A stretch of DNA of 64,000 nucleotides from the NCBI GenBank assembly GCA_900199655.1, contig FZRE01000010.1:1-64000 (forward strand), written 5' to 3'. The notes beneath the pieces were generated by a model. It was given only the letters and a program-made list of their open reading frames with translations, did not search any database and was not told the origin of the DNA. This document shows, one piece after another, positions 17,609-26,398 of the stretch; position 1 is the stretch's first letter, and each line of letters starts with the position of its first letter. The position numbers and the translations under genes are program-made. This DNA is from Prevotellaceae bacterium KH2P17 (GTDB lineage Bacteria > Bacteroidota > Bacteroidia > Bacteroidales > Bacteroidaceae).

Positions 17609-18970
17609 ATGAGTTCTTTAACCATTGCGATTATTGTTGCGTTCTGCGTGGGCTATTTGTTCATTGCCCTTGAGAGTGTAACGAAGGTAAACAAGGCAGC
17701 TGTCGCACTGCTGATGTTTGTTTGCTGCTGGACGCTTTTCATGCTCTCGCCGGGCAGTTACATAGCCGGGCTGAGCGGACAGGAACTGATTAACGAGGTG
17801 GGCCGCCACATAGAGGAGCACCTCGGCAGCACCTCTACCACGCTGTTCTTCCTCATGGGCGCCATGACCATTGTGGAGATAGTTGACCAGAACGGCGGCT
17901 TCAACTGGGTGCGCGGCGTGATGCAGACCCGCAGTAAGCGCGCCTTGCTGTGGCGCATAGCCTTTATCACGTTCTTCCTGAGTGCTATTCTCGACAACCT
18001 CACCACCAGCATCGTGATGATTATGATACTCCGCAAGCTCGTTTCCGACCATCACGACCGCATCATCTACGCCTCCCTGGTCATCATTGCAGCCAATTCG
18101 GGCGGTGCCTTCTCGCCTATAGGCGACGTGACCACCATCATGCTCTGGAACAAGGGCGTCATTACGGCCCTTGGGGTGATATCGGAGATGCTGGTGCCCT
18201 CCGTAGTTTCCATGGTTATACCAGCCTTTATACTGCAGTACGGACTAAAAGGCAAGCTCGAAACGGAAAATGAAGTGGGCATGAAGTCCGACTACGAGGT
18301 GCTTGATTTCTCGAGTCGGCAGCGCAAGGTCATCTTTGTATTGGGCGTGGGCGGCCTCATGTTCGTGCCCGTATTCAAGGCCCTGACCAATCTGCCGCCC
18401 TTTGTGGGCATCCTGTTCGTGCTGGGCATGCTGTGGACAGTTACCGAAATCTTCTACCGCAGGCTGCACCGAACCGGCGACCATGAGGGCACCCAGAAGC
18501 GCGTTACCAGTCTGCTGAGCCGCATCGACATGTCTACCATCCTCTTCTTCCTCGGCATCTTGATGGCTGTTGCCTGTCTCGAGGAGGTCGGAGTGCTGAC
18601 TATGCTGGGCCAGGGGCTCAACACCGCCTTCAATGGCAACCACTACGCAGTGACCGGCATCATAGGAGTGCTGTCCAGCATCGTGGATAACGTGCCGCTG
18701 GTTGCAGGCTGCATGGGCATGTACCCCTTGGCAGCAACGGGCGATATGGCCGTAGACGGCATCTTCTGGCAGCTGCTGGCATACTGTGCCGGAGTAGGTG
18801 GGAGCATGCTCATCATAGGCTCCGCCGCCGGCGTTGTGGTCATGGGGCTGGAGAAGATAACCTTTGGCTGGTACATGAAGCACGTAAGCTGGATAGCTTT
18901 TGTGGGCTACGTAGCCGGCATCCTCTGCTATTGGGTCATGCGTACGTTCATCTTCGCCACGCCGCTTTAA
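17609..18970 (+). CDS. nhaD: NhaD-type Na+/H+ antiporter
   Basis: A 453-residue inner-membrane antiporter of the IT superfamily that exports sodium in exchange for protons. About a dozen hydrophobic segments are visible. Family motifs include the helix-breaking ILDNLTTSIVMIMILRKL, IIAANSGGAFSPIGDVTTIM and SSIVDNVPLVAGCMGMY. The start at 17609 (MSSLTIAIIV) is preferred over an in-frame ATG at 17543, because the promoter (17565-17572) lies downstream of that ATG. It is monocistronic with a strong terminator 25 bases after the stop. Confidence 0.93.
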   Translation: MSSLTIAIIVAFCVGYLFIALESVTKVNKAAVALLMFVCCWTLFMLSPGSYIAGLSGQELINEVGRHIEEHLGSTSTTLFFLMGAMTIVEIVDQNGGFNWVRGVMQTRSKRALLWRIAFITFFLSAILDNLTTSIVMIMILRKLVSDHHDRIIYASLVIIAANSGGAFSPIGDVTTIMLWNKGVITALGVISEMLVPSVVSMVIPAFILQYGLKGKLETENEVGMKSDYEVLDFSSRQRKVIFVLGVGGLMFVPVFKALTNLPPFVGILFVLGMLWTVTEIFYRRLHRTGDHEGTQKRVTSLLSRIDMSTILFFLGILMAVACLEEVGVLTMLGQGLNTAFNGNHYAVTGIIGVLSSIVDNVPLVAGCMGMYPLAATGDMAVDGIFWQLLAYCAGVGGSMLIIGSAAGVVVMGLEKITFGWYMKHVSWIAFVGYVAGILCYWVMRTFIFATPL

Positions 18971-18994
18971 GCCCTTTTCGGACACAATTTTTAT

Positions 18995-19035
18995 GCTCTT
19001 TGTAACCCGTTGATATCAAGCGGGTTACAAAGAGC
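18995..19035 (+). terminator. nhaD terminator
   Basis: A perfect 15-bp stem GCTCTTTGTAACCCG with an 11-base loop, followed by TATCTTTT. Confidence 0.85.
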
Positions 19036-19600
19036 TATCTTTTAAAGACAGAGTAACAGCGTAATTTTTTTGCTGCTGTAGGTTTGCTACGCGTTGGCCT
19101 CTTATTTTTAAAGACAGAATAACAGAGTATTTTTTCTACTGCTTGTTGTTCGCTGTTTAACAGAAACGGGCAAGCAGCGGGTTGCGAAAAGGCAAACTGG
19201 TATCCTCCCCTTGGAAAGGGGAGGCGGAGGAGGGGATGAATAAATAGCAACATCTTGCCACTTTCTTGCTGCAATCATCCCCTCTTTAAGTATGAATTGT
19301 GAATTATGAATTGTGAATTAGCAGCTTGCTGCTTGCAACATCATCCCCTCCTAACCTCCCCTTTCTAAGGGGAGGGACCGCTGTTGCATCTTCTCTGCGC
19401 GTTGGCCTCTTATTTTTAAAGACAGAGTAACAGAGTATTAAGTCTTCAAAAATATCCCTTTTTAGTCCCCATTTGCATATTATTGAAATTCAATAACTTA
19501 CAAGTGAGAAAGTAAAAGATGCCTTTCAAGCCTCTTGAAAGGCATCTTCAAAGGGCTAAAAGGTATCGTTCAAGGAGCTTGAAAGACACCTTTTACTTTT
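19036..19600. repeat. Repeat island 1 (R1, R2 and a T22-A element)
   Basis: This gap between the convergent nhaD and acetyltransferase genes is almost all repeats. R1 (AAAGACAGAGTAACAGAGTA plus a T-run) occurs at 19043-19070, 19109-19135 and 19417-19440. R2 (CCTCCCCTT hairpin with GGAGGAGGGGATGA) occurs at 19204-19238 and inverted at 19341-19375, with a cut copy at 19273-19288. The AT-rich motif TATGAATTGTGAATTATGAA lies at 19291-19319. A T22-A element closes the island at 19518-19590. I see no gene in it. Confidence 0.85.
19518..19590. repeat. T22-A element copy 2
   Basis: The palindromes are at 19525-19539, 19547-19561 (degenerate right half) and 19569-19583, with a pitch of 22. The outer context on both sides is AGTAAAAG(G/A)TG, in inverted orientation. 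Confidence 0.88.
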
Positions 19601-19644
19601 GGGGTTGTTGTTTCCGCCTTTTCGGAAACATAAAAGGGGAAGTT

Positions 19645-20232
19645 TTAGATGTGTTTTCCGTCCACTAAATTGATGACCAGATGGCGCATGGGATGGCCGC
19701 CCCAGGCGGCGTCGTTGGCGTAACCGAAGCCCACGCTGCAGTACAGCCGCTCGGCTGCAGGGTTGCCCTGGTCAACCAGCAGGCCCACTGCCGGCAGCTG
19801 CAGGCGGCGGGCTTTGGCTATGGTTGCCCGCAGCAGCGCCGTTGCCACGCCCCGGCGGCGGCACTCGGGGCGCACGGCCAGGCTGTCGATGTACAGTTCG
19901 CCGGCCTGCGTCTCATCGTCCATAGCCGAGAAGTCGCGGCCAAAGGCCTCGCGTGCAGCCTCTGCGAAGGCCCTGCGCAGGCTGTGCAAGCGGGCCCCGT
20001 CGTAGCTTACGCTGATGCCGGCCACCTGGCCCGCGGCGTCTGTTGCAACAAGGGTGTTGCGGTAACTGTACTGGCTGCAGTCGCCGGCAACGAGCTGCGC
20101 CATCATGTCTTCAAACTCCTGCAGCGTGTGGTCGGGGCCCGTGAAGTAGCGGCAGCAGTCGTAGTTCATGGCTGTCATGATGAGGCGGGCTATCTGCCGC
20201 GCCTCGTCGGGTTTGGCGTTTCGGATGTTCAT
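19645..20232 (-). CDS. GNAT-family N-acetyltransferase
   Basis: A 195-residue acetyl-CoA-dependent transferase of unknown substrate. Motif A reads RPECRRRGVATALLRATI, followed by LPAVGLLVDQGNPAAERLYC and the terminal motif VGFGYANDA, which fits the family. The start MNIRNAKPDEARQIARL at 20232 is preferred over an upstream in-frame ATG because a TATCTTTG promoter lies at 20244-20237, just four bases before the ATG. It faces repeat island 1. The substrate could be a small molecule or a protein; nothing in the context tells which. Confidence 0.85.
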   Translation of the reverse strand: MNIRNAKPDEARQIARLIMTAMNYDCCRYFTGPDHTLQEFEDMMAQLVAGDCSQYSYRNTLVATDAAGQVAGISVSYDGARLHSLRRAFAEAAREAFGRDFSAMDDETQAGELYIDSLAVRPECRRRGVATALLRATIAKARRLQLPAVGLLVDQGNPAAERLYCSVGFGYANDAAWGGHPMRHLVINLVDGKHI

Positions 20233-20236
20233 GCTG

Positions 20237-20244
20237 CAAAGATA
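20237..20244 (-). promoter_or_regulatory. Promoter -7 motif immediately before GNAT start
   Basis: The minus strand reads TATCTTTG, then CAGC, then ATG (20232): a second case of a predicted leaderless transcript. Confidence 0.6.
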
Positions 20245-20267
20245 CGCAAAAAAGCTGATAAACAGAC

Positions 20268-20294
20268 AATGGCCGACCACTTGGCCGACCATTG
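20268..20294 (-). terminator. Possible cysK terminator
   Basis: A hairpin ACAATGG ... CCATTGT with extra pairing inside. The T-rich run on the minus strand starts some 20 bases later (CTTTTTT), so this is a weaker call. Confidence 0.45.
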
Positions 20295-20373
20295 TGCGTT
20301 TTCCTGCCGCCATCCTGTCGTGTCGTGGCGGCGGTGCTATCCTGATGTTTCCCGTGCCGGGCTGGCCGGCTGC

Positions 20374-21321
20374 TTAGAGCGGATAGTCCTCGAAAGCGTA
20401 AAGAACAGTGCTCAGATAGCGTTCGCCCGTGTCGGGCAGAAGCACCACTATCTTCTTCTCTTCGTTGCCCGGACGCTTGGCAATCTGCGCTGCGGCGTAG
20501 GCTGCTGCACCCGATGAGATGCCTACGAGCAGGCCGTCGAGCCGTGCGAGTTCGCGCCCCGTGCGGATTGCATCGTCGTTCTCAACGTCGAACACCTCGT
20601 CTATTACGCCGGCGTTGTAGGTCTGGGGCACGAAGCCTGCACCTATTCCCTGTATCTTGTGGGGGCCTGCGGGCTGGTTGTTCAGCACGGCCGAGCTCTT
20701 GGGTTCTACGGCCACAATCTGCACGTTGGGGTTCTTTTCCTTCAGTCTTTTGCCTATGCCGCTCACTGTTCCGCCCGTTCCAACGCCTGCCACGAAGATG
20801 TCTACCTGCCCGTCGGTGTCGTCCCAAATCTCCACTCCCGTGGTGTCGTAGTGCTTCTGCGGGTTGGCGGGGTTCACGAACTGGCCCAGTATCACCGCTC
20901 CGGGAATGCTGTCGCGCAGCTCCTCGGCCACCCTGATGGCTCCGGGCATGCCGTCCTTGCCGCTGGTGAGCTTTACCTGGGCGCCGTAAGCCTTGACTAA
21001 GCTGCGGCGCTCCACGCTCATGGTCTCGGGCATGGTGAGTATCAGCTTGTAGCCTTTTACCGCCGCAGCCAGCGCCAGGCCCACACCGGTGTTGCCGCTG
21101 GTGGGCTCTATGATGGTTGCTCCGGGCTTGAGGAGGCCTTTCTGCTCGGCATCCTCTATCATGGCCAGGCCTATCCTGTCTTTTACACTGCCGCCGGGAT
21201 TGAATGATTCAACCTTGGCGATGAGCGGGGTCTTGAGCCCCTGGGCAGCCGAAAATCTGCCTATTTCGACCAGCGGCGTATGGCCGATGAGGTCGGTAAT
21301 CTGTTTTGCTATCTTTGTCAT
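20374..21321 (-). CDS. cysK: Cysteine synthase A
   Basis: A 315-residue PLP enzyme that converts O-acetylserine and sulfide to cysteine. The PLP lysine lies in SFNPGGSVKDRIGLAMI (near residue 45). The substrate-binding loop is EPTSGNTGVGLALAA and the phosphate-binding glycines are in GVGTGGTVSGIGKRL. Length and motifs are canonical. It starts 7 bases after the metY stop, so the two sulfur-assimilation genes are one operon. The C-terminus ends YAFEDYPL. Confidence 0.97.
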   Translation of the reverse strand: MTKIAKQITDLIGHTPLVEIGRFSAAQGLKTPLIAKVESFNPGGSVKDRIGLAMIEDAEQKGLLKPGATIIEPTSGNTGVGLALAAAVKGYKLILTMPETMSVERRSLVKAYGAQVKLTSGKDGMPGAIRVAEELRDSIPGAVILGQFVNPANPQKHYDTTGVEIWDDTDGQVDIFVAGVGTGGTVSGIGKRLKEKNPNVQIVAVEPKSSAVLNNQPAGPHKIQGIGAGFVPQTYNAGVIDEVFDVENDDAIRTGRELARLDGLLVGISSGAAAYAAAQIAKRPGNEEKKIVVLLPDTGERYLSTVLYAFEDYPL

Positions 21322-21328
21322 ATTGCTT

Positions 21329-22621
21329 TTACTTTTCGCCTTTCACTGCTTCAAAAGCCTGATCCAGGTCGTTAATGATGTCTTCGTAATGTTCCGTGCC
21401 TATGCTCAGCCTGATGGTGCTGGGCGTAATGCCCTGATCGGCTGCCTCCAGGGGGCTGAGTTCGGAGTGGGTTGTGGAGAGCGGGTGGATGACGAGCGAC
21501 TTCACGTCGGCCACATTGGCCAACAGAGAGAAGATGCTGAGATGGTCTATGAAGTCAAAAGCCTTCTGCTGGCTGCCGTCAATCTCGAAAGTGAAGATGC
21601 TGCCGGCCCCGTTGGGGAAGTACCGCTCATAGAGATTGTGGTTCGGATGGCCCGGTAGGGCGGGGTGGTTGATTTTCTTCACCTGCGGCTGTTGCTGCAG
21701 GTAGTCCAGTACCTTGAGCGTGTTAAAGACCTGGCGTTCCACGCGCAGCGAGAGCGTTTCGAGCCCCTGCAGCAGTATCCAGGCGTTGAAGGGGGAGATG
21801 GTGGCGCCCTCGTCGCGCAGCAACAGCGTGCGGATACGGGTCACGAAGGGAGCAGGCAGGTCGCCGAACTTGAGCCCGTGGTACGATGGGTCGGGCTCCG
21901 TAAAGCCCGGGAACTTGTCGTTCCGGGCCCAGTCGAAGGTTCCCCCGTCAACAATAACGCCGCCCAGCGTGCTTCCGTGGCCACCAATGAACTTGGTGGC
22001 AGAGTGCACCACTACGTCGGCTCCGTGCTCTATGGGCCGTATGAGGTAAGGAGTGCCGAAGGTGTTGTCAATCACCAAGGGTATTCCATGGCGGTGAGCA
22101 ATCGCTGCAGTGCGCTCAATGTCGGATATGTTGGAGTTAGGATTGCCCAAAGTCTCTATGTACACCAGCTTTGTGTTGGGCCTGATGGCGGCTTCCAGCT
22201 CGTCGTAATCGTCGGGATTAACGAAGGTCGAGCTGATGCCATAGCGGCTCAGCGTGTGCAGCAGCAGGTTGTACGTGCCTCCGTATATGCTCTTGCTGGC
22301 CACCACATGGTCGCCGGCAAAGGCTATGTTGGTAATGGCGTAGGTCACGGCAGCGGCACCCGAGGCCAGCGCCAGTCCGCCTACGCCCCCTTCGAGAGCC
22401 GATACGCGCTCCTCGAAAATGCCCTGCGTGCTGTTGGTAAGCCGTCCGTAAACGTTTCCGGCGTCCTTCAGGGCAAAGCGGTCGGCCGCATGCCGGGAGT
22501 TGTGGAACACGTAGGAAGTGGTCTGGTAGATGGGCACGGCGCGCGAATCGGTGGCCGGGTCGGCCTGCTCTTGTCCTACATGAACCTGTAATGTCTCGAA
22601 GTGAAGTTTCTTGTTACTCAT
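21329..22621 (-). CDS. metY: O-acetylhomoserine sulfhydrylase / cysteine synthase (MetY-type)
   Basis: A 430-residue PLP enzyme of the Cys/Met metabolism family that makes homocysteine from O-acetylhomoserine and sulfide. The PLP lysine lies in VVVHSATKFIGGHGSTLGG. Other family blocks are FETLQVHVGQEQADPATDSR, SRHAADRFAL and SLVIHPLSTTHSEL. The start at 22621 (MSNKKLHFETLQV) matches the family; the longer frame has an arginine-rich leader. A TACCTTTG promoter lies at 22714-22707. It is translated together with cysK. An O-acetylserine activity is also possible. Confidence 0.93.
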   Translation of the reverse strand: MSNKKLHFETLQVHVGQEQADPATDSRAVPIYQTTSYVFHNSRHAADRFALKDAGNVYGRLTNSTQGIFEERVSALEGGVGGLALASGAAAVTYAITNIAFAGDHVVASKSIYGGTYNLLLHTLSRYGISSTFVNPDDYDELEAAIRPNTKLVYIETLGNPNSNISDIERTAAIAHRHGIPLVIDNTFGTPYLIRPIEHGADVVVHSATKFIGGHGSTLGGVIVDGGTFDWARNDKFPGFTEPDPSYHGLKFGDLPAPFVTRIRTLLLRDEGATISPFNAWILLQGLETLSLRVERQVFNTLKVLDYLQQQPQVKKINHPALPGHPNHNLYERYFPNGAGSIFTFEIDGSQQKAFDFIDHLSIFSLLANVADVKSLVIHPLSTTHSELSPLEAADQGITPSTIRLSIGTEHYEDIINDLDQAFEAVKGEK

Positions 22622-22706
22622 AATTTTACCTTTGTTTTTGGCCTGCCGGGGGCCCTGATGAGAGGTCGGCAGGCGGCGTTCATACATTTATTGATATTTC
22701 ACACTG

Positions 22707-22714
22707 CAAAGGTA
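22707..22714 (-). promoter_or_regulatory. Promoter -7 motif of metY-cysK
   Basis: The minus strand reads TACCTTTG, 86 bases before the metY ATG. The 5' leader contains GCCTGCCGGGGGCCC and GGTCGGCAGGCGG, a possible hairpin, but no recognisable riboswitch. Confidence 0.5.
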
Positions 22715-22813
22715 AGGCTAAAAATACGGACGTGGAATAGCACGATTGTGCCATTTCGCATACCATGATTGTGGTATATGCCGCCGGCGGAGGTTTTTTT
22801 CGGCGTTTCGGCA

Positions 22814-23755
22814 TCAGTGCTGCGGCTTTTCTGCAGCACCCGAGGCAGATTGTTCCACATCCCTGCGGCTCTTCGATTTCGTAACCATCCACACGCCGCT
22901 GAACACCAGGATGATGGCCAGCCCCTGTGCAGGCTTGAACACGCCGAGCCCCGTCAGCACGCTTGCTGTTACGGCCACGATGGGCTGCACGTAATTGTAA
23001 ATGCTCACGACGGTGGGCCGCAGCGTCTGCTGGGCAAACATCATGAGCAGGTAACTCACAAAAGTACCCATCACAACAACGTACACCGTCTCCATCCATA
23101 CGCTGAAGGGAATGGCCTGCCAGCTGATACCGGCAAGGTTACCCGACGAGAACGGCAGCACGTAGAGCGTGGCCCAGGTGAACATCCACTTGTTAACGGT
23201 GATGGCGGAGTACCGTTTTACGAACTTGCTGAACAGCGACAGGTAGAGTGCAAACGACAGTTGGGCCGCCATGCAGAGCAGGTCGCCCCGGATGTCGCCC
23301 ACCTTCGAGCTGCCTGCCGATATGCTGGTAAGTATCAGGATGACGGCTCCGCTGCAGCCGATGGCCACTCCGCTCACCTTCAGCAGCGAGAGGGGCTCGC
23401 GCAGAATGAGGAAAGAGAGCAGCATGGCGAATATGGGCATGGAGGTGGTAGCTATGCTGGCATTAATCGGGGAGGTAAAACTCAGGCCGATGGTGAACAT
23501 GCACTGGTTGAGCGTAACGCCGAAGAGGGCGGCCGCACCCAGCTTGAGAACATCCTTGGTGGGCACGTGCTCGCCCTTTGCCACAAGCGAGGAGAGCCAG
23601 AAAAGGATGGCAGCGCCGGCCACGCGGAACGTTACCATGTCCAATCCTGATAGTCCGCGGCTCATTGCATCCTTGCCTATGGGCGACATCAAGCCCCAAC
23701 AAACCTGTGCGGCCAGCAGACTCAAGTGTGCCTGCAGCGGTCTCTTGTTATCCAT
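22814..23755 (-). CDS. EamA/DMT-family transporter
   Basis: A 313-residue inner-membrane protein with about ten hydrophobic segments in two EamA repeats (residues 10-145 and 160-300). Examples are HLSLLAAQVCWGLMSPIGKD, AIGCSGAVILILTSI and TVVSIYNYVQPIVAVTASVL. The C-terminus is charged and cytoplasmic (KSKSRRDVEQ). Such carriers export metabolites or amino acids; the substrate is unknown. It is divergent from the AAA ATPase gene, with a TAACTTTG promoter at 23792-23785. Confidence 0.9.
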   Translation of the reverse strand: MDNKRPLQAHLSLLAAQVCWGLMSPIGKDAMSRGLSGLDMVTFRVAGAAILFWLSSLVAKGEHVPTKDVLKLGAAALFGVTLNQCMFTIGLSFTSPINASIATTSMPIFAMLLSFLILREPLSLLKVSGVAIGCSGAVILILTSISAGSSKVGDIRGDLLCMAAQLSFALYLSLFSKFVKRYSAITVNKWMFTWATLYVLPFSSGNLAGISWQAIPFSVWMETVYVVVMGTFVSYLLMMFAQQTLRPTVVSIYNYVQPIVAVTASVLTGLGVFKPAQGLAIILVFSGVWMVTKSKSRRDVEQSASGAAEKPQH

Positions 23756-23784
23756 TTTTTACCTTATATAAGTTAAAACAACGG

Positions 23785-23792
23785 CAAAGTTA
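23785..23792 (-). promoter_or_regulatory. Promoter -7 motif of EamA gene
   Basis: The minus strand reads TAACTTTG, 30 bases before the ATG. Confidence 0.6.
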
Positions 23793-23836
23793 CGAAAAAG
23801 ATGAGACAGGAGAGGGCGGAGATGAAAGTTTTTTGC

Positions 23837-23844
23837 TATTTTTG
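23837..23844 (+). promoter_or_regulatory. Promoter -7 motif of AAA/DUF4435 operon
   Basis: TATTTTTG lies 24 bases before the ATG at 23868 and diverges from the EamA promoter only about 45 bases away. Confidence 0.55.
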
Positions 23845-23867
23845 CGATATAACTCAGACCTACTGTT

Positions 23868-24689
23868 ATGCAGAAATATGCGGATTATATCGAACAAATA
23901 GAAATCGACTCGCTGTGGAGCGGGGTGAAACATGTTGTGTGGAACCTTGACCGCAAGGTAAATATATTGAGCGGAGTGAACGGAGTCGGCAAGAGCACTA
24001 TCCTGAACAAGGTGGTCAAAGGCTTGTCGGCAGGAGGCGAATTCCCCAGCCACATGCTCAAGGGAGTGCGCCTGAAGGTGGTTCCGTCGGATGCTAAATG
24101 GATTAAATACGACATCATCCGCTCCTTCGACCGCCCGCTCATGAACGCCGAAGCCATAACGAAAATGGACTTGAGCCTCGTTACCGAGCTCGACTGGCAG
24201 CTCTTCCAGCTGCAGCGCAAGTATCTGGACTACCAGGTGAACATCGGCAACCGCATCATCGAAGTGCTCCAGTCGGGCGGCGCCGATGCAGCTGAAAAGG
24301 CCCAGCAGGTATCGGAACCGAAGAAGATATTTCAGGATATGATAGACAATCTCTTTGCCGACACGGGCAAGAAGATTATCCGCACCGAGAACGAAATCCG
24401 CTTTTCGCAGATTGGGGAGACACTGGTACCCTACCAGCTCTCCAGCGGCGAGAAGCAGATACTGGCCATTCTGCTCACCGTTCTCGTTGAAGACAACGGC
24501 AACTACGTGCTCTTCATGGACGAGCCCGAGGTGAGTCTGCACGTGGAATGGCAGCAACAACTCATCGACCTCATACTCAAACTCAACCCCAACGTGCAGA
24601 TTATACTCACCACCCACAGCCCGGCAGTCATCATGAACGGCTGGATGGACAAGGTGACCGAAGTCTCCGACATAACCGACCAGCCATGA
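23868..24689 (+). CDS. AAA_15/AAA_21-type ATPase, PARIS AriA-like
   Basis: A 273-residue SMC/ABC-like ATPase. Walker A is LSGVNGVGKSTILNK (about residues 34-48). The ABC signature-like segment is YQLSSGEKQILAIL, Walker B is VLFMDEPEVSLHVEWQ, and a switch histidine lies in IILTTHSPAVIM. It lacks a long coiled-coil insertion. Its stop overlaps the DUF4435 start as ATGA. ATPase plus DUF4435 is the architecture of the PARIS anti-phage system (AriA/AriB), but the protein is small and no mobile-element context is evident, so a housekeeping paralogue is equally possible. Confidence 0.85.
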   Translation: MQKYADYIEQIEIDSLWSGVKHVVWNLDRKVNILSGVNGVGKSTILNKVVKGLSAGGEFPSHMLKGVRLKVVPSDAKWIKYDIIRSFDRPLMNAEAITKMDLSLVTELDWQLFQLQRKYLDYQVNIGNRIIEVLQSGGADAAEKAQQVSEPKKIFQDMIDNLFADTGKKIIRTENEIRFSQIGETLVPYQLSSGEKQILAILLTVLVEDNGNYVLFMDEPEVSLHVEWQQQLIDLILKLNPNVQIILTTHSPAVIMNGWMDKVTEVSDITDQP

Positions 24690-25726
24690 GCAGACGACTG
24701 AAAGAGAACCTCTCGTCACGTTACCTCGAGGCGGCCAACCGCCTGAACTCCAAGAACGCGCGCCGCAAGATTACGGCTTATGTGGAAAGCTACGACGATG
24801 TGTTCTTCTGGCGGACGGTGCTCAGCCCGCTTGAAACCGACAAGCTGTACTTCCAGGTCATGCTCCCCACGCGCTCGCCCCATCTGGAACGCGGCAAGAA
24901 AGCAGTGCTCATGAACCTGCTCTCGGGCAAGATGGGCGAGAACCTCATAGCCTGCGTGGATGCCGACTACGACTATCTGATACAGGGAGCCACCCAAACG
25001 TCGCAGCTGGTAACCCATAATCCCTACGTGTTCCACACCTACGCCTACGCCATAGAGAACCTGCAGTGCTACGCACCGTCGCTTCACGACGTCTGCGTGG
25101 CCGTTACCCTCAACGACCATGACATCTTTGACATGGCCGAGTTCTTGCGTCAGTACTCGCAGGCGGTGTTCCCTCTCTTCGTCTGGAACATCTGGTACTA
25201 CCGCACACCCAAGTATAAAGACTTTACGATAACCGATTTCAGCCGGGTGGTTGAGCTCGGTAACTTCAGCCTGCGGCATGCACCGGAGCTGCTGGCACGC
25301 CTCCGCCGCAAGGTAGGTGTTAAGGTCGAACAGCTCAAACGCCTCAATCCAAACGCGCGCGAAAGCTACCAGCAGACCAAGGAACAGCTCAGGCAGCTTG
25401 GCGTAACGGCCGATAACACCTATTTATATATACAGGGCCACCACCTGTTCGATAAGGTTGTGCTGCCCATGCTCGATAAAGTGTGCGACCAGCTGGTGCG
25501 CGAACGGCAAACGGAGATAAGTCAGCAGAGCTTGCACAGCACCCAACGGCGCAACGAACTCTCGAGCTATTCGCACAGCATAGACGACATAACGTCGGTT
25601 CTGAAGAAGAATACAGCCTACCAGTTCTCCGATGCTTTCCGCCACATTCAGGCCGACGTACGCGACTTCTTGGACAAGTTGGCGCAGCCTGCGGCCAGCA
25701 CCTTACAGCCAGCTGATTACCACTAG
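24686..25726 (+). CDS. DUF4435 TOPRIM-like nuclease candidate, PARIS AriB-like
   Basis: This 346-residue protein starts at 24686 inside the stop of the ATPase gene; the longer frame from 24548 merely overlaps the ATPase. The TOPRIM acidic residues are visible: E34 in TAYVESYDDVFFWR, and D92/D94/D96 in LIACVDADYDYLIQG. The family segment HTYAYAIENLQCY follows. In PARIS the DUF4435 protein is a toxic nuclease held by the ATPase and released by phage anti-restriction proteins; whether that applies here is inference. Base composition matches the host genes. A repeat island follows directly. Confidence 0.85.
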   Translation: MSRRLKENLSSRYLEAANRLNSKNARRKITAYVESYDDVFFWRTVLSPLETDKLYFQVMLPTRSPHLERGKKAVLMNLLSGKMGENLIACVDADYDYLIQGATQTSQLVTHNPYVFHTYAYAIENLQCYAPSLHDVCVAVTLNDHDIFDMAEFLRQYSQAVFPLFVWNIWYYRTPKYKDFTITDFSRVVELGNFSLRHAPELLARLRRKVGVKVEQLKRLNPNARESYQQTKEQLRQLGVTADNTYLYIQGHHLFDKVVLPMLDKVCDQLVRERQTEISQQSLHSTQRRNELSSYSHSIDDITSVLKKNTAYQFSDAFRHIQADVRDFLDKLAQPAASTLQPADYH

Positions 25727-25740
25727 GCAAGCCGCTAACA

Positions 25741-26235
25741 AGCTCCTCCTTTCCTGTTGCTTATTCCTTATGGTTTAAAGACAGAGTAACAGAGTATTTT
25801 TTTACCTGCAACGGGCTTGCCGGTTAGCAGGAATAAACCAGCAACAATTAGCAAGAAGACAAACCGGTAACCTCCCCTTGGAAAGGAGAGGCGGAGGAGG
25901 GGATGACCTGATAGCAACAAATAGCAAAGCTGCAAGGGAAATCATCCCCTCCTAACCTCCCCTTTCTAAGGGGAGGAACCGCTGCTGCACATTTGCTAAA
26001 AACAGCTACGTATTAGTAAAGAGTTTGCAAGAAGTCAAACTGGTAACCTTTCCTTGGAAAGGGGAGGCGGAGGAGGGGATGACATGATAGCAACAAATAG
26101 CAAAGCTGCAAGGGAAATCATCCCCTCCTAACCTCCCCTTTCTAAGGGGAGGAACCATTGCTTCACGTTTCCTGCTGCTTATTCCCTGTGGTTGAAAGAC
26201 AGAGTAACAGAGTAATTTTTTACCTGCAACGGAGG
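25741..26235. repeat. Repeat island 2 (R1 and paired inverted R2, partly duplicated)
   Basis: R1 occurs at 25775-25803 and 26194-26221. R2 occurs in inverted pairs at 25871-25906/25942-25977 and 26047-26083/26118-26153. Each pair encloses the same spacer (ATAGCAACAAATAGCAAAGC and on), so about 115 bp (25865-25982 and 26041-26157) is directly duplicated at a period of about 176. No gene is seen. Confidence 0.85.
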
Positions 26236-26253
26236 GCATGAAAGATAGAAGCA

Positions 26254-26325
26254 GGAACTTTCGACACATGTCGCACGATTATTCGACAAGTGTCACACGA
26301 TCGTGCGACAAGTGTCGGAAGTTCG
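26254..26325. repeat. T22-B element copy 1 (three CGACA palindromes at 22-bp pitch)
   Basis: The palindromes CGACANNTGTCG are at 26262-26273, 26284-26295 and 26306-26317. The second linker CACGATCGTG is itself a palindrome. The outer arms GGAACTTTC and GAAGTTCG are inverted. Confidence 0.9.
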
Positions 26326-26341
26326 TGAAGCATGCTTTCAG

Positions 26342-26378
26342 CACCTCCGTCGGGGGTGTTTTAACCCCTCGGGAGGTG
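26342..26378. terminator. Strong hairpin beyond the adhesin-like gene
   Basis: CACCTCCGTCGGGGGT pairs with ACCCCTCGGGAGGTG around a short GTTTTA loop. It has no T-run on the minus strand, so it may be an RNA stabiliser or a Rho-assisted stop for the operon ending at 26399. Confidence 0.45.
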
Positions 26379-26398
26379 GCTGTAGCGGCGTTGCAGCT

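Noticed and set aside
22622..22706. Riboswitch (SAM or similar) before metY
   Set aside because: The leader is under 90 bases and shows only one simple GC-rich hairpin, with none of the conserved cores I know.
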